Assembly (NCBI GenBank): GCA_002843035.1 | Contig: PHEV01000018.1 | Location: 1 to 36,082, forward strand | Length of the DNA: 36,082 nucleotides | Direction of reading: 5' to 3' | Origin: Actinobacteria bacterium HGW-Actinobacteria-5 | GTDB taxonomy: Bacteria; Actinomycetota; Actinomycetes; Propionibacteriales; Propionibacteriaceae | Shown: positions 15,358-22,763 of the stretch, piece after piece | Layout: every line of letters begins with the position of its first letter | Numbering within the stretch: the stretch's first letter is position 1 | Made by a program: the position numbers and the translations under genes | The notes under the pieces: generated by a model | What the model saw: the letters and a program-made list of their open reading frames with translations, nothing else | The model's database searches: none | What the model was told of the DNA's origin: nothing

Positions 15358-15431
15358 CCCTCGTGGTGCCCGTTTCACCGTCCACAACAACCTCGCGCCT
15401 CCCGGCCGCTGACGCGACCGGGGCGCTTGGC

Positions 15432-15437
15432 TAGATT
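15432..15437 (+). promoter_or_regulatory. candidate -10 element TAGATT of the bPH_2 pair
   Basis: TAGATT ends seven bases before the ATG at 15445 and would drive both bPH_2 genes from a leaderless transcript. Confidence 0.4.
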
Positions 15438-15444
15438 GGCCGTC

Positions 15445-15930
15445 ATGAGCGACCTGTTCACCCCGACCGCGGACTGGCAACGGTTGTCGCCGGCCTACGC
15501 GACAGTCCGGCGCCTCGGGGCGCTCGTCTACAACCTCGTCGCCACCGGGATCGTCTGCCTCGGCACCTCCTTCTTCCTCGACTGGCGCTGGGTAGTGGCG
15601 GCGGCGGTCGCCGGGCTGAGCTGGACGCTGTGGCGAGTGATCCGCGCCGGGCGCTGGGTGCGCAGCTTCGGCTACGCCGAACGCGCCGAGGACCTCCTGA
15701 TCACCCGCGGCCTGTGGAACAAGGAGCTCACCGCGATCCCCTACGGCCGGATGCTGTCGGTCAATGTCGAATCCGGCCCGATCGAGCGGGCCTGGGGCTT
15801 GGCGAAGGTACAACTGGTCACGGCCAGCATCCACTCGGCCGGACACATCCCCGGCCTTTCGCAGGCCGACGCCGCGGCCCTGCGGGACCGGCTGATCGTC
15901 GCCGGCGAGGCCCAGGCCCTGCCGCTATGA
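15445..15930 (+). CDS. bPH_2 (YdbS-like) membrane protein
   Basis: A 161-residue protein from ATG 15445; a TTG at 15427 would add six unlikely residues. Two TM segments (about 27-44 and 51-69) are followed by a bacterial PH domain: EDLLITRGLWNKELTAIPYGRMLSVNVESGPIERAWGLAKVQLVTAS. It belongs to the YdbS/YdbT group, small envelope proteins of unknown exact role; in Bacillus the pair has been linked to resistance to bacterial lantibiotic-type toxins. Its stop overlaps the next start (ATGA, 15927-15930), so the two are translationally coupled and probably act as one complex. Confidence 0.85.
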   Translation: MSDLFTPTADWQRLSPAYATVRRLGALVYNLVATGIVCLGTSFFLDWRWVVAAAVAGLSWTLWRVIRAGRWVRSFGYAERAEDLLITRGLWNKELTAIPYGRMLSVNVESGPIERAWGLAKVQLVTASIHSAGHIPGLSQADAAALRDRLIVAGEAQALPL

Positions 15931-17390
15931 CCGAGCCCGTCGCGCCGCCACCCGACCGGCCAGACGCGAGCCCTCCGGCCGAGGTCACCGAGCGGCCGCA
16001 CCCGCTCACCCCGCTGATCCGGGGCTGGGTCGTCCTGCTCGCGGTCATCATCGCCTTCGGCCGTGACTACCTGCCGATCGGGCGCGAGCCGCAGCCGCTC
16101 CCGCCGCTGCAGTTTCTGCTCGGCGCCGTCGGGGTGGTCGCGGCGGCCAGCGGCATCGCCGGCTACTTCTCCTGGCGATTCACCCGGTTCGTGATCGACG
16201 CCGAGAAGCTCCGGATCGACTCCGGCGTGCTGTTCCGGCGATCCCAGCGGGTCGCGTTCGACAAGGTGCAGTCCATCGACGTCGTCCAACCCCTTGCCGC
16301 GCGGCTGTTCGGGCTCGCCGAACTGCAGATCGATGTCGGTTCGCACGAGCGGCCCAAGCTGCGCTACCTGAGCCGGGCCAGGGCGTACGCGCTGCGCGAC
16401 TACCTGCTGGCCCGCGCGAAGGGCGTCCAGGCAGAGGCGGACGCCGCCAGCGACTCCACCTCCGTCCTGGTCGACCTCGGCGCCCAGGACGAGGTGCTGG
16501 TCCGCGTCCCCCCGCAGGTCCTGCTGCTCGCCGCCGCCACCTCCCACGAGTTCTGGTCGATCATGGCCACCGGCGTGGTCGCCGCCGTCATCGGGATCAC
16601 CTTCAACCAACCCTGGCTGGTACTGGTGATCGCCATTCCCACCGCCAGCACCCTGATCGGGTTCGTCGGACGCCGGGTGACCAGCCAGTTCAACTACACG
16701 CTCTCCCGGCGCGCCCACGGCCTGAGGATCTCCCGCGGCCTGACCAGCCTGACCAGCCAGTCGCTGCCGCCGCGGCGCGTGCAGGCCGTGCAGATCAGCC
16801 AGTCGCCGGTGTGGCGCCGGCTGGGCCTGTACCGGATCGACCTCGAGGTGATCGGCTGGGGCCACGTCACCGACAACGAGAACAAGACCGGCGTCTCGAC
16901 CATCCTGCTGCCCGCCGGCACCATCGCGCAGGTGCGGGTGGCGCTCGCTGCCCTCTGGCCACGGGCCGACTTCGAGTCCGTCGAGCTCCACCAGCCACCG
17001 GCCCGCGCCCGCTGGCTGCATCCGCTGGCCCAGCCGTTCCTGCGCTGGGGGCACGACGATGCGCTGGTCGTTTCCCGCCACGGGTGGCTGGTGCGGCGCT
17101 GGCAGGTGGTGCCGCACGCCCGGATCCAGTCCGTCCGGATCACCCAGGGCATGGTGTCCCGGAAGCTCGGCCTGGCAGGTCTGGAGTTCCACACCGCCGG
17201 CGGCCAGATCATGCCCCACGCGCCCGGTCTGGACGCGGCGCACGTCCTGGAGCGGCAGTCAGAACTGCTGCGCCTCGTCCACCATCCCGCGGAGGTGGAC
17301 GTCAGCGACGCTGATCCCGGTCAGGCGGACGCCGGGCCGGAAGCCCTGCGCGCCGACCACGCCGAGGACACCATCTCGTCGAGCGAGTAG
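15927..17390 (+). CDS. bPH_2 (YdbT-like) membrane protein with repeated PH domains
   Basis: A 487-residue protein that starts in the ATGA overlap. A Pro-rich N-terminus leads to TM segments near residues 31-49, 61-82, and a central hairpin near 210-250. At least three bPH_2 units follow the hydrophobic pairs: RFVIDAEKLRIDSGVLFRRSQRVAFDKVQSIDV, then ISRGLTSLTSQSLPPRRVQAVQISQSPVWRRLGL, then WLVRRWQVVPHARIQSVRITQGMVSRKLGL. The W.R.LGL or A.LFGL tails are family signatures. The last 70 bases overlap the end of the convergent galE gene. The acidic C-terminal tail (DVSDADPGQADAGPE) lies in that overlap. Confidence 0.85.
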   Translation: MTEPVAPPPDRPDASPPAEVTERPHPLTPLIRGWVVLLAVIIAFGRDYLPIGREPQPLPPLQFLLGAVGVVAAASGIAGYFSWRFTRFVIDAEKLRIDSGVLFRRSQRVAFDKVQSIDVVQPLAARLFGLAELQIDVGSHERPKLRYLSRARAYALRDYLLARAKGVQAEADAASDSTSVLVDLGAQDEVLVRVPPQVLLLAAATSHEFWSIMATGVVAAVIGITFNQPWLVLVIAIPTASTLIGFVGRRVTSQFNYTLSRRAHGLRISRGLTSLTSQSLPPRRVQAVQISQSPVWRRLGLYRIDLEVIGWGHVTDNENKTGVSTILLPAGTIAQVRVALAALWPRADFESVELHQPPARARWLHPLAQPFLRWGHDDALVVSRHGWLVRRWQVVPHARIQSVRITQGMVSRKLGLAGLEFHTAGGQIMPHAPGLDAAHVLERQSELLRLVHHPAEVDVSDADPGQADAGPEALRADHAEDTISSSE

Positions 17391-18301
17391 CTCATCCTCC
17401 AGCCCAGGTCGGCCGCAGCCGCCGACCCGTCGGCGACGATCCGCGCCGGGTCGCCCGGACGCCGCGACGCGATCTCGGGCGTGAACTCGATCCCGGTGAC
17501 CCGCGCCATCGCGTCCATGATCTGCCGGATGCTCAGCCCGTCCCCACTTCCCAGGTTGTACGCCGGACGCAGCGGCCGTCCCTCGGCGAGAGCCAGTGCC
17601 GCCGCGACGTGGCAGTCGGCGAGGTCGCCCACGTGCACGTAGTCGCGCACGCAGGTGCCGTCGGGGGTCGGGTAGTCCTCGCCGTTGATCCGCGGAGTGC
17701 GTCCGGCCAGCAGGGCCTCGATCACCAGCGGGAACAGGTTGTGCGGGCTCGCGTCATAGACCTCGTCTGTGGCCGAACCCACCACGTTGAAGTAGCGCAG
17801 GCTCACGCCGCGGAAGCCCTCCGTGGCCCGGACGACATCCTTGATCAGCCACTCGCCGATCAGCTTCGACTCCCCGTAGGGCGACTCGGGGTGGTTCGGT
17901 GATTCCTCGGTGACCAGTTCGGTGTCGGGCGTGCCGTAGACCGAGGCCGAGGAGGAGAAGACGATCCGGTCGACTCCCGCGTCCGTCATCGCCTGGAGCA
18001 CGCTGGCCGTCCCGGTCACGTTCTGCGCGTAGGTGTGCAGTGGTCGCTGCACCGAGACCCCCGCGTACTTGAACCCGCCGACGTGGATCACGCCGGTGCA
18101 GCCGTGGTCCCGCAGCACGTCGGTCACGGTCGCGGTGTCCAGGAAGTCGGCCTGGATGAACGGGACGTCCGGCGGCACGAATGCCGCGATTCCCGAGGAG
18201 AGGTCGTCCAGCACCACCGGCGCCAGCCCCTTTGCCTGCAGGGCCCGCACCACATGCGCCCCGATGTATCCGGCTCCGCCGGTAACCAGCCACGTCGTCA
18301 C
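17321..18301 (-). CDS. galE: UDP-glucose 4-epimerase
   Basis: A 326-residue extended SDR enzyme from GTG 18301. The NAD-binding loop TGGAGYIG is at residues 7-14 and LDDLSSG at 31-37. HVGGFKYAGVSVQRP matches the GalE active-site edge, SSSASVYG supplies the catalytic serine region (116-123), and Y142-GES-K146 is the YxxxK pair. RDYVHVGDLADCH and NLGSGDGLSI are conserved C-terminal signatures. It interconverts UDP-glucose and UDP-galactose in the cytoplasm, feeding wall glycans. TAGACT seven bases upstream suggests a leaderless transcript. The 3' end overlaps the bPH_2 gene by 70 bp, tail to tail. Confidence 0.92.
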   Translation of the reverse strand: MTTWLVTGGAGYIGAHVVRALQAKGLAPVVLDDLSSGIAAFVPPDVPFIQADFLDTATVTDVLRDHGCTGVIHVGGFKYAGVSVQRPLHTYAQNVTGTASVLQAMTDAGVDRIVFSSSASVYGTPDTELVTEESPNHPESPYGESKLIGEWLIKDVVRATEGFRGVSLRYFNVVGSATDEVYDASPHNLFPLVIEALLAGRTPRINGEDYPTPDGTCVRDYVHVGDLADCHVAAALALAEGRPLRPAYNLGSGDGLSIRQIMDAMARVTGIEFTPEIASRRPGDPARIVADGSAAAADLGWRMSYSLDEMVSSAWSARRASGPASA

Positions 18302-18308
18302 GCCAGCG

Positions 18309-18314
18309 AGTCTA
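18309..18314 (-). promoter_or_regulatory. candidate -10 element TAGACT of galE
   Basis: On the reverse strand TAGACT ends seven bases before the GTG at 18301. It lies only 33 bases from the ppgK -10 on the other strand, so the divergent galE and ppgK promoters are packed into 58 bp. Confidence 0.4.
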
Positions 18315-18347
18315 TGGGAATGGGATCGCTCTCGAACCTGCGCTGGT

Positions 18348-18353
18348 TAGTGT
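18348..18353 (+). promoter_or_regulatory. candidate -10 element TAGTGT of ppgK
   Basis: TAGTGT ends six bases before the ATG at 18360, predicting a leaderless transcript. Confidence 0.4.
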
Positions 18354-18359
18354 TGACCC

Positions 18360-19136
18360 ATGCAAAACCAACCCGTGCTGGGCATCGACATCGGCGGCTC
18401 CGGGATCAAGGGCGCCCTGGTTGACCTGGAGGCCGGCGACTTCGCGGCGGAGCGAGTGCGCATCCCCACCCCCGAGACGTCGACCCCCGCGAACGTGGCC
18501 GACGTGGTCGGCGAGATCGTGGCCCAGTTCGCCGACCAGATGGGCGACGGGCCGATCGGCGTGACGATCCCCGCAGTGGTCACCCACGGCATCACCCGGT
18601 CGGCGGCCAACATCCACAAGTCCTGGATCGACGCCCCCGCCGAGCAGATCTTCGCCGAGCACCTGGGTCGCGAGGTCGTCCTGGTCAACGACGCGGACGC
18701 GGCCGGCGTCGCCGAGGTGATGTTCGGCGCGGCGAAGGGCCACCAGGGCCTCGTCCTGGTCACCACGCTCGGCACCGGCATCGGCAGCGCGCTGATCTAC
18801 CGCGGCGTCCTGGTGCCGAACACGGAACTCGGCCACCTCGAGATCGACGGCCACGACGCCGAGAGCCAGGCGGCCGCGTCCATCAAGACGGCGCTCGGGC
18901 TCTCCTACGACGAGTACGTGCCGCGGCTGCAGCGCTACTACGAGACCGTGGAGGCCCTGTTCTGGCCGGACCTGTTCGTGGTCGGCGGCGGCGTCTCGAA
19001 GGCGTCCGACAAGTTCCTGCCGAAGCTGAACCTGCACACCCCGATCGTGCCCGCCCACCTGCGCAACCGCGCCGGCATCATCGGCGCCGCGTGGCTGGCC
19101 GCGGACAAGGCGAATCACCCCGAACGCGCGGTCTGA
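18360..19136 (+). CDS. ppgK: polyphosphate glucokinase (ROK family)
   Basis: A 258-residue protein from ATG 18360. The N-terminal phosphate loop is [26 protein letters not shown] holds the catalytic Asp, [13 protein letters not shown] is the second phosphate motif, and ELGHLEIDG is the sugar-binding signature. The C-terminal [19 protein letters not shown] with [12 protein letters not shown] closes the ROK fold. The classical ROK zinc motif CxCGxxGC is absent, as is usual in actinobacterial PpgK. It phosphorylates glucose using polyphosphate or ATP. It is divergent from galE, with 58 bases between starts; both act on glucose metabolites. Confidence 0.92.
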   Translation: MQNQPVLGIDIGGSGIKGALVDLEAGDFAAERVRIPTPETSTPANVADVVGEIVAQFADQMGDGPIGVTIPAVVTHGITRSAANIHKSWIDAPAEQIFAEHLGREVVLVNDADAAGVAEVMFGAAKGHQGLVLVTTLGTGIGSALIYRGVLVPNTELGHLEIDGHDAESQAAASIKTALGLSYDEYVPRLQRYYETVEALFWPDLFVVGGGVSKASDKFLPKLNLHTPIVPAHLRNRAGIIGAAWLAADKANHPERAV

Positions 19137-19145
19137 CAGACCGAA

Positions 19146-19208
19146 TTGGGGACGGTTCCTAACTCGGTCCACCGCCTGAGGATGGACCGAGTTAGGAACC
19201 GTCCCCAA
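19146..19208. terminator. perfect 26-bp inverted repeat between convergent ppgK and argS
   Basis: The left arm 19146-19171 and right arm 19183-19208 are exact reverse complements over 26 bases, separated by an 11-base loop. The outermost bases are TTGGGGACGGTTCC and its complement. It lies between the stops of two convergent genes and could end both transcripts. No T-tract follows on either side. A stem this long and perfect is also typical of REP/RAYT-type palindromic elements, so it may be a mobile palindrome acting as a terminator. Confidence 0.7.
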
Positions 19209-19223
19209 CCTGGTCCAGCCGGG

Positions 19224-20867
19224 TCACATACGCTCGGGGGCCTCGATGCCGAGCAGGTCGAGACCGAGCGCGAGCACCCGGCGAGTGGCCGCGCACAGCG
19301 CCAGCCGGGACGCCCGCAGGTCGCCCTCGCTCTTCAGCACGGGGCACTGCTCGTAGAAGGAGCTGAGCGCGCCGGCGAGCTCGTAGAGGTAGCCGCACAG
19401 CCGGTGCGGCTGGAGCGTCTCGCCCACCTGGGCGACGACCTCACCGAACCGGGACAGCAGCAGCGCCAGCGTGTGCTCTGCGGGCTCGGTCAGCACCGTG
19501 ACCGTGTCGTAGCCGAACCCCTCCGCCTCCGCCTTGCGCAGGATCTGGTTCACCCGGGCGTGCGCGTACTGCAGGTAGGGCCCGGTGTCACCGGTGGTGG
19601 CCACCATTCGTTCCGCGTCGAAGGTGTAGTCCTTCTGCAGGCCGTTGGACAGGTCGGCGTACTTGATCGCCGCCAGCGCGATGGAGGGCGCAGCCTCCTG
19701 TTCGGCCGCGTCCAGCAGGCTGTTCAGGGTGACCGCGGTGCCCTCGCGGGTGGAGAACTTCTTGCCGTCCGCACCGAGAACCTGGCCGAACCCGACGAAC
19801 TCCGCGCTCACCTCGTCCGGAAGGTAGCCGGCCCTCCGCGCGACCGCGAACACCTGCTCGAAGTGGTAGGTCTGAGGCGCGCCGACCACGTAGATCAGCC
19901 GGTTCGCGTGCAGCGTGCCGACCCGGTGCCGAATCGCGGCGAGGTCGGTGCACGTGTAGCCGAAGCCCCCCTGGGCGTTACGGATGATCGCCGGAGCCGG
20001 GAAGCCGTCGGTGAACACCGCCAGCGCACCGGCGTCCACCACGGCGATGCCCCGGTCCTCGAGATCAGCCGCGACCACCGGCAGGTCCGCGTTGTAGATC
20101 GACTCTCCGGCCAGGTCGGCGTCGGTGAGCAGCACGTTCATCCGCCGGTAGGTGGCGTTGAAGCCGACCAGGGAGACATCGATCAACTGCTGCCAGATGC
20201 GCCGGGTCTCCTCGTCCCCCGCCTGCAGCTTGACGACCCGGGCCCGAGCCCGGTCAGCGAACTCCTCCGACTCCTTCAGGTGGGCGTTCGCGCGCTGGTA
20301 CAGCGCCTCGGCGCCGGGGAGGTCGAGCGTGCTGAGGTCCAGGCCCTCGTCGAGGGTCTGCTCCACGAGCATTCCGAACTGGCGCCCCCAGTCGCCGATG
20401 TGGTTCTGCGGGATCACCGTGTGGCCCTGCGCGCGCAGGACCCGGGTGAAGCAGTCGCCGATGATCGTCGAGCGCAGGTGGCCGACGTGCATCTGCTTGG
20501 CCACGTTGGGCGATGAGTAGTCGACGACGACCCTCAGCGGTTCGTCGACGGTGCTGATCCCCGCACCCGGTTCGGTAAGCACCTGGGTGGCCGCCTCGGC
20601 CAGCACCTCGGCCCGGATGCGCAGGTTGATGAAGCCCGGACCGGCGACCTCGAGGGGCTCACACAGGTCGGCGAGATCGATCTGCTCGACGAGCCGGGAC
20701 GCCACCTCCCGCGGCGGGCGACCCTCGGCGTTGGCCAGACGGAGCGCGACGTTGGTCTGGAAGTGGCCGAATTGGGGACGCGTCGCCGGGCGCAGTTCCG
20801 GGTCGATCCCGGCCGCAGCCTGGACGCGTTCACTCAACACCGAAGGCAGGGACAGCATGGCCGCCAT
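19224..20867 (-). CDS. argS: arginyl-tRNA synthetase
   Basis: A 547-residue class I synthetase. ATG 20867 (MAAMLSLPS) is chosen; ATG 20858 is an alternative, and the longer upstream frame is non-coding. VVVDYSSPNVAKQMHVGHLRST carries the HIGH box as HVGH (127-130). QNHIGDWGRQFGML and GADGKKFSTREG (the KMSK-equivalent) follow. The C-terminal DALR-like domain ends in AATRRVLALGLDLLGIEAPERM. The N-terminal tRNA-D-loop domain has RPQFGHFQTNVAL. It charges tRNA-Arg and should be essential. It is the first gene of its unit; no ribosome binding site is obvious before the start. Confidence 0.95.
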   Translation of the reverse strand: MAAMLSLPSVLSERVQAAAGIDPELRPATRPQFGHFQTNVALRLANAEGRPPREVASRLVEQIDLADLCEPLEVAGPGFINLRIRAEVLAEAATQVLTEPGAGISTVDEPLRVVVDYSSPNVAKQMHVGHLRSTIIGDCFTRVLRAQGHTVIPQNHIGDWGRQFGMLVEQTLDEGLDLSTLDLPGAEALYQRANAHLKESEEFADRARARVVKLQAGDEETRRIWQQLIDVSLVGFNATYRRMNVLLTDADLAGESIYNADLPVVAADLEDRGIAVVDAGALAVFTDGFPAPAIIRNAQGGFGYTCTDLAAIRHRVGTLHANRLIYVVGAPQTYHFEQVFAVARRAGYLPDEVSAEFVGFGQVLGADGKKFSTREGTAVTLNSLLDAAEQEAAPSIALAAIKYADLSNGLQKDYTFDAERMVATTGDTGPYLQYAHARVNQILRKAEAEGFGYDTVTVLTEPAEHTLALLLSRFGEVVAQVGETLQPHRLCGYLYELAGALSSFYEQCPVLKSEGDLRASRLALCAATRRVLALGLDLLGIEAPERM

Positions 20868-20979
20868 TTTCGCACGGCGTGACGACCCTCCCCGTCCTCG
20901 CCCAGCCGCGACCGGAACTCGTACGCTCCGAGGTCTGAGAACCCGCGCGACGCGTCCGCCCGAGGGGTCTGCGACGGCG

Positions 20980-20985
20980 TAAGAT
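20980..20985 (+). promoter_or_regulatory. candidate -10 element TAAGAT upstream of the first FN3-nuclease gene
   Basis: TAAGAT fits TANNNT and would start a transcript near 20992, giving a leader of about 130 nt that contains the hairpin at 21004-21022. Confidence 0.35.
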
Positions 20986-21003
20986 CCGCGCCTGGGGGCA
21001 CTC

Positions 21004-21022
21004 CGCCGGACGCGATCCGGCG
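21004..21022 (+). promoter_or_regulatory. hairpin in the long 5' leader of the first FN3-nuclease gene
   Basis: CGCCGGA and TCCGGCG pair over seven bases around the loop CGCGA. Flanking CTC/GAG and GGG/CCC can extend the stem with small internal loops (about 20994-21033). An AT-richer segment (GAGAGCATGCTAAATTTC) follows. It may be a structured regulatory leader; I could not match it to a known riboswitch. Confidence 0.35.
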
Positions 21023-21120
21023 ATGGAGACCCTCGGCAGAATCCTGAGAGCATGCTAAATTTCAGAGAAGACCGGGCTTTCAGCGGAGGGGCTGCAGGTC
21101 CGCACGAGCGGAGGGCGATC

Positions 21121-22647
21121 GTGACGCGGTTGTGGGGCCGGCTGAGCCGTGTGCTCGCGGTGCTCGCCACCCTCTCGCTGCTCCTCGGAATCGGACCTGC
21201 GCTGAAGGCCGACGCCAACCCCGTCCTGCCCGACCCGCCGGTGACACTGAGCGCCAGCCAGCGCTCCACGCTCGCGATCCTCTCCTGGCCGGCCGTCGAT
21301 GGAGCAAAGGGCTACGCCGTCGAGTACGACACCGACGCGGCCTTCCCCGCGTCCACGCGCCTGACGACGGCCGACACGGTCATCGTCGTCTCCGGACTCA
21401 CCCCGGAGACCACCTACTTCGCCCGGGTGGCCAGCTGGGACCCGCAGACCGACGCCGTCGGCGACTGGAGCCTGGCGATCAGCTACACCACCGGGCCGCG
21501 TGAGTTCGCCGTGGCCCCGCCCGTGGTCACACTCTCCGCGGCGACGAGCACGTCCATCACGGCCGATTGGTCGACGGTCGAAAAGGACGCCCGCTACCAG
21601 GCGAAGATCGGCAAACAGCCCGATGCGCTGGGGGACGCGGTGAGCGTCAAGGATCCGACCGCCACGTTCGACGGGCTCGACCGGACCACCACCTACTACG
21701 TGAGCGTGCGCGCGGTCGACGCAGCCGCCGACCCGGTCACCGCCTGGTCCGCACCGGTGCCTCTGGAGACCCCGGAGGCGCTTCCGCTCCGGGTGGGCAG
21801 CTTCAACATCAAGTGCTACAGCTGCCGCGAGAAGGGGGAGAAGAGCTGGGCGCAGCGCAAGTCGGCGGTCGTGTCCACGATCCTGGGCCAGACGCCGGAC
21901 GTGCTCGGCGTGCAGGAGGCGTCCCAGGGCCGGATGCGCGGACGCAACGTCTCCCAGTTCATCGACCTGGTCAACGGGCTGGGCGCTCCGTACGCGGTCA
22001 CCAACCGCTCCCGCGTGGGGCGCGGCGCAGGACTCGACAGCCGGATCATCTACAACACCGAGGCGCTGACCCTGATCAAGCAGGGGTCGGTGCTCCTGCC
22101 GACCGGGAAGGGCGCGAACATCCGGCGCTACCTGGTCTGGGCGACGTTCCGGCAGAACTCCACCGGAAAGGTGTTCCTCTTCGGCAACACCCACCTCGAC
22201 AACGGCAAGAAGGTCAAGTCCCTCCGGTTGCGTCAGGTGAAACTGATCACCAAGACGCTGAAGCGGATCTCCGGCGGCAAGCTGCCCACGATCATGGTGG
22301 GCGACTTCAACACCCACAAGTGGATCTCCGGCGGCAACAAGCCCTACGACGCGATGGTTTCCGCCGGCTACCTCGACCCGCTCGGCAACACCTACAAGAG
22401 CCGGCACTCCGCTCCCGGCGCGTTCGTCGAGTCCCGGATCAACACGAACTACTCCAGCACGAACGGCTACGAGCGGAAGGCCCGCAAGCTGCCGTACATC
22501 AACGGCACCTACCTCGACTACATCTTCGTGACGAAGATGCGGGTGGCCGAGTGGGAGACCGTGGTGAAGATCGACCGCAGCGGCCGCTACATCGGCACGA
22601 TCCCCTCCGACCACAACATGGTTCGGGCCACGGTCTACCTTCCCTGA
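21121..22647 (+). CDS. secreted FN3 plus endonuclease/exonuclease/phosphatase protein
   Basis: A 508-residue protein from GTG 21121, with GGAGGG at 21110-21115. A signal peptide (VLAVLATLSLLLGIGPALKADA) is followed by two fibronectin type III domains (about residues 38-125 and 132-217). The EEP domain runs from 220: N229 in SFNIKC, E266 in GVQEAS, H358 in NTHLD, D395 and N397 in GDFN, and D497-H498 in SDHN. This is the full metal and catalytic set of DNase I-like enzymes. The CYSC motif (232-235) just after the first strand is shared with the neighbour. The substrate may be DNA, a nucleotide or a phospholipid. It is exported and probably surface-bound through FN3. Confidence 0.85.
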   Translation: MTRLWGRLSRVLAVLATLSLLLGIGPALKADANPVLPDPPVTLSASQRSTLAILSWPAVDGAKGYAVEYDTDAAFPASTRLTTADTVIVVSGLTPETTYFARVASWDPQTDAVGDWSLAISYTTGPREFAVAPPVVTLSAATSTSITADWSTVEKDARYQAKIGKQPDALGDAVSVKDPTATFDGLDRTTTYYVSVRAVDAAADPVTAWSAPVPLETPEALPLRVGSFNIKCYSCREKGEKSWAQRKSAVVSTILGQTPDVLGVQEASQGRMRGRNVSQFIDLVNGLGAPYAVTNRSRVGRGAGLDSRIIYNTEALTLIKQGSVLLPTGKGANIRRYLVWATFRQNSTGKVFLFGNTHLDNGKKVKSLRLRQVKLITKTLKRISGGKLPTIMVGDFNTHKWISGGNKPYDAMVSAGYLDPLGNTYKSRHSAPGAFVESRINTNYSSTNGYERKARKLPYINGTYLDYIFVTKMRVAEWETVVKIDRSGRYIGTIPSDHNMVRATVYLP

Positions 22648-22719
22648 CCCCGGCCGAAGTCTTCAGGGCCGCTTGAGGGTGCCTGCCCGCGGGATGGTCC
22701 GGGCCGGGCAGCTGAGCTT

Positions 22720-22725
22720 ACGATC
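22720..22725 (+). promoter_or_regulatory. candidate -10 element TACGAT of the second FN3-nuclease gene
   Basis: TACGAT fits TANNNT and gives a leader of about 32 nt that contains GGGAG (22753-22757) before the TTG start at 22764. The two paralogues therefore seem to be transcribed separately. Confidence 0.35.
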
Positions 22726-22763
22726 GAAGCCCCCCTCGCAATTCTCGGATCTGGGAGTTCTCG

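Noticed and set aside
13461-17243. Reverse-strand open frames of 400-500 codons opposite the LuxR, DUF1707 and bPH_2 genes
   Set aside because: Same shadow effect. No motif is recognisable and they run across several well-supported genes and their starts.
20767-20780. CCGAATTGGGGACG inside argS repeats the start of the palindrome at 19141
   Set aside because: A 14-base match is expected by chance a few times in 36 kb, and here it encodes a conserved ArgS segment (RPQFGHFQTN).
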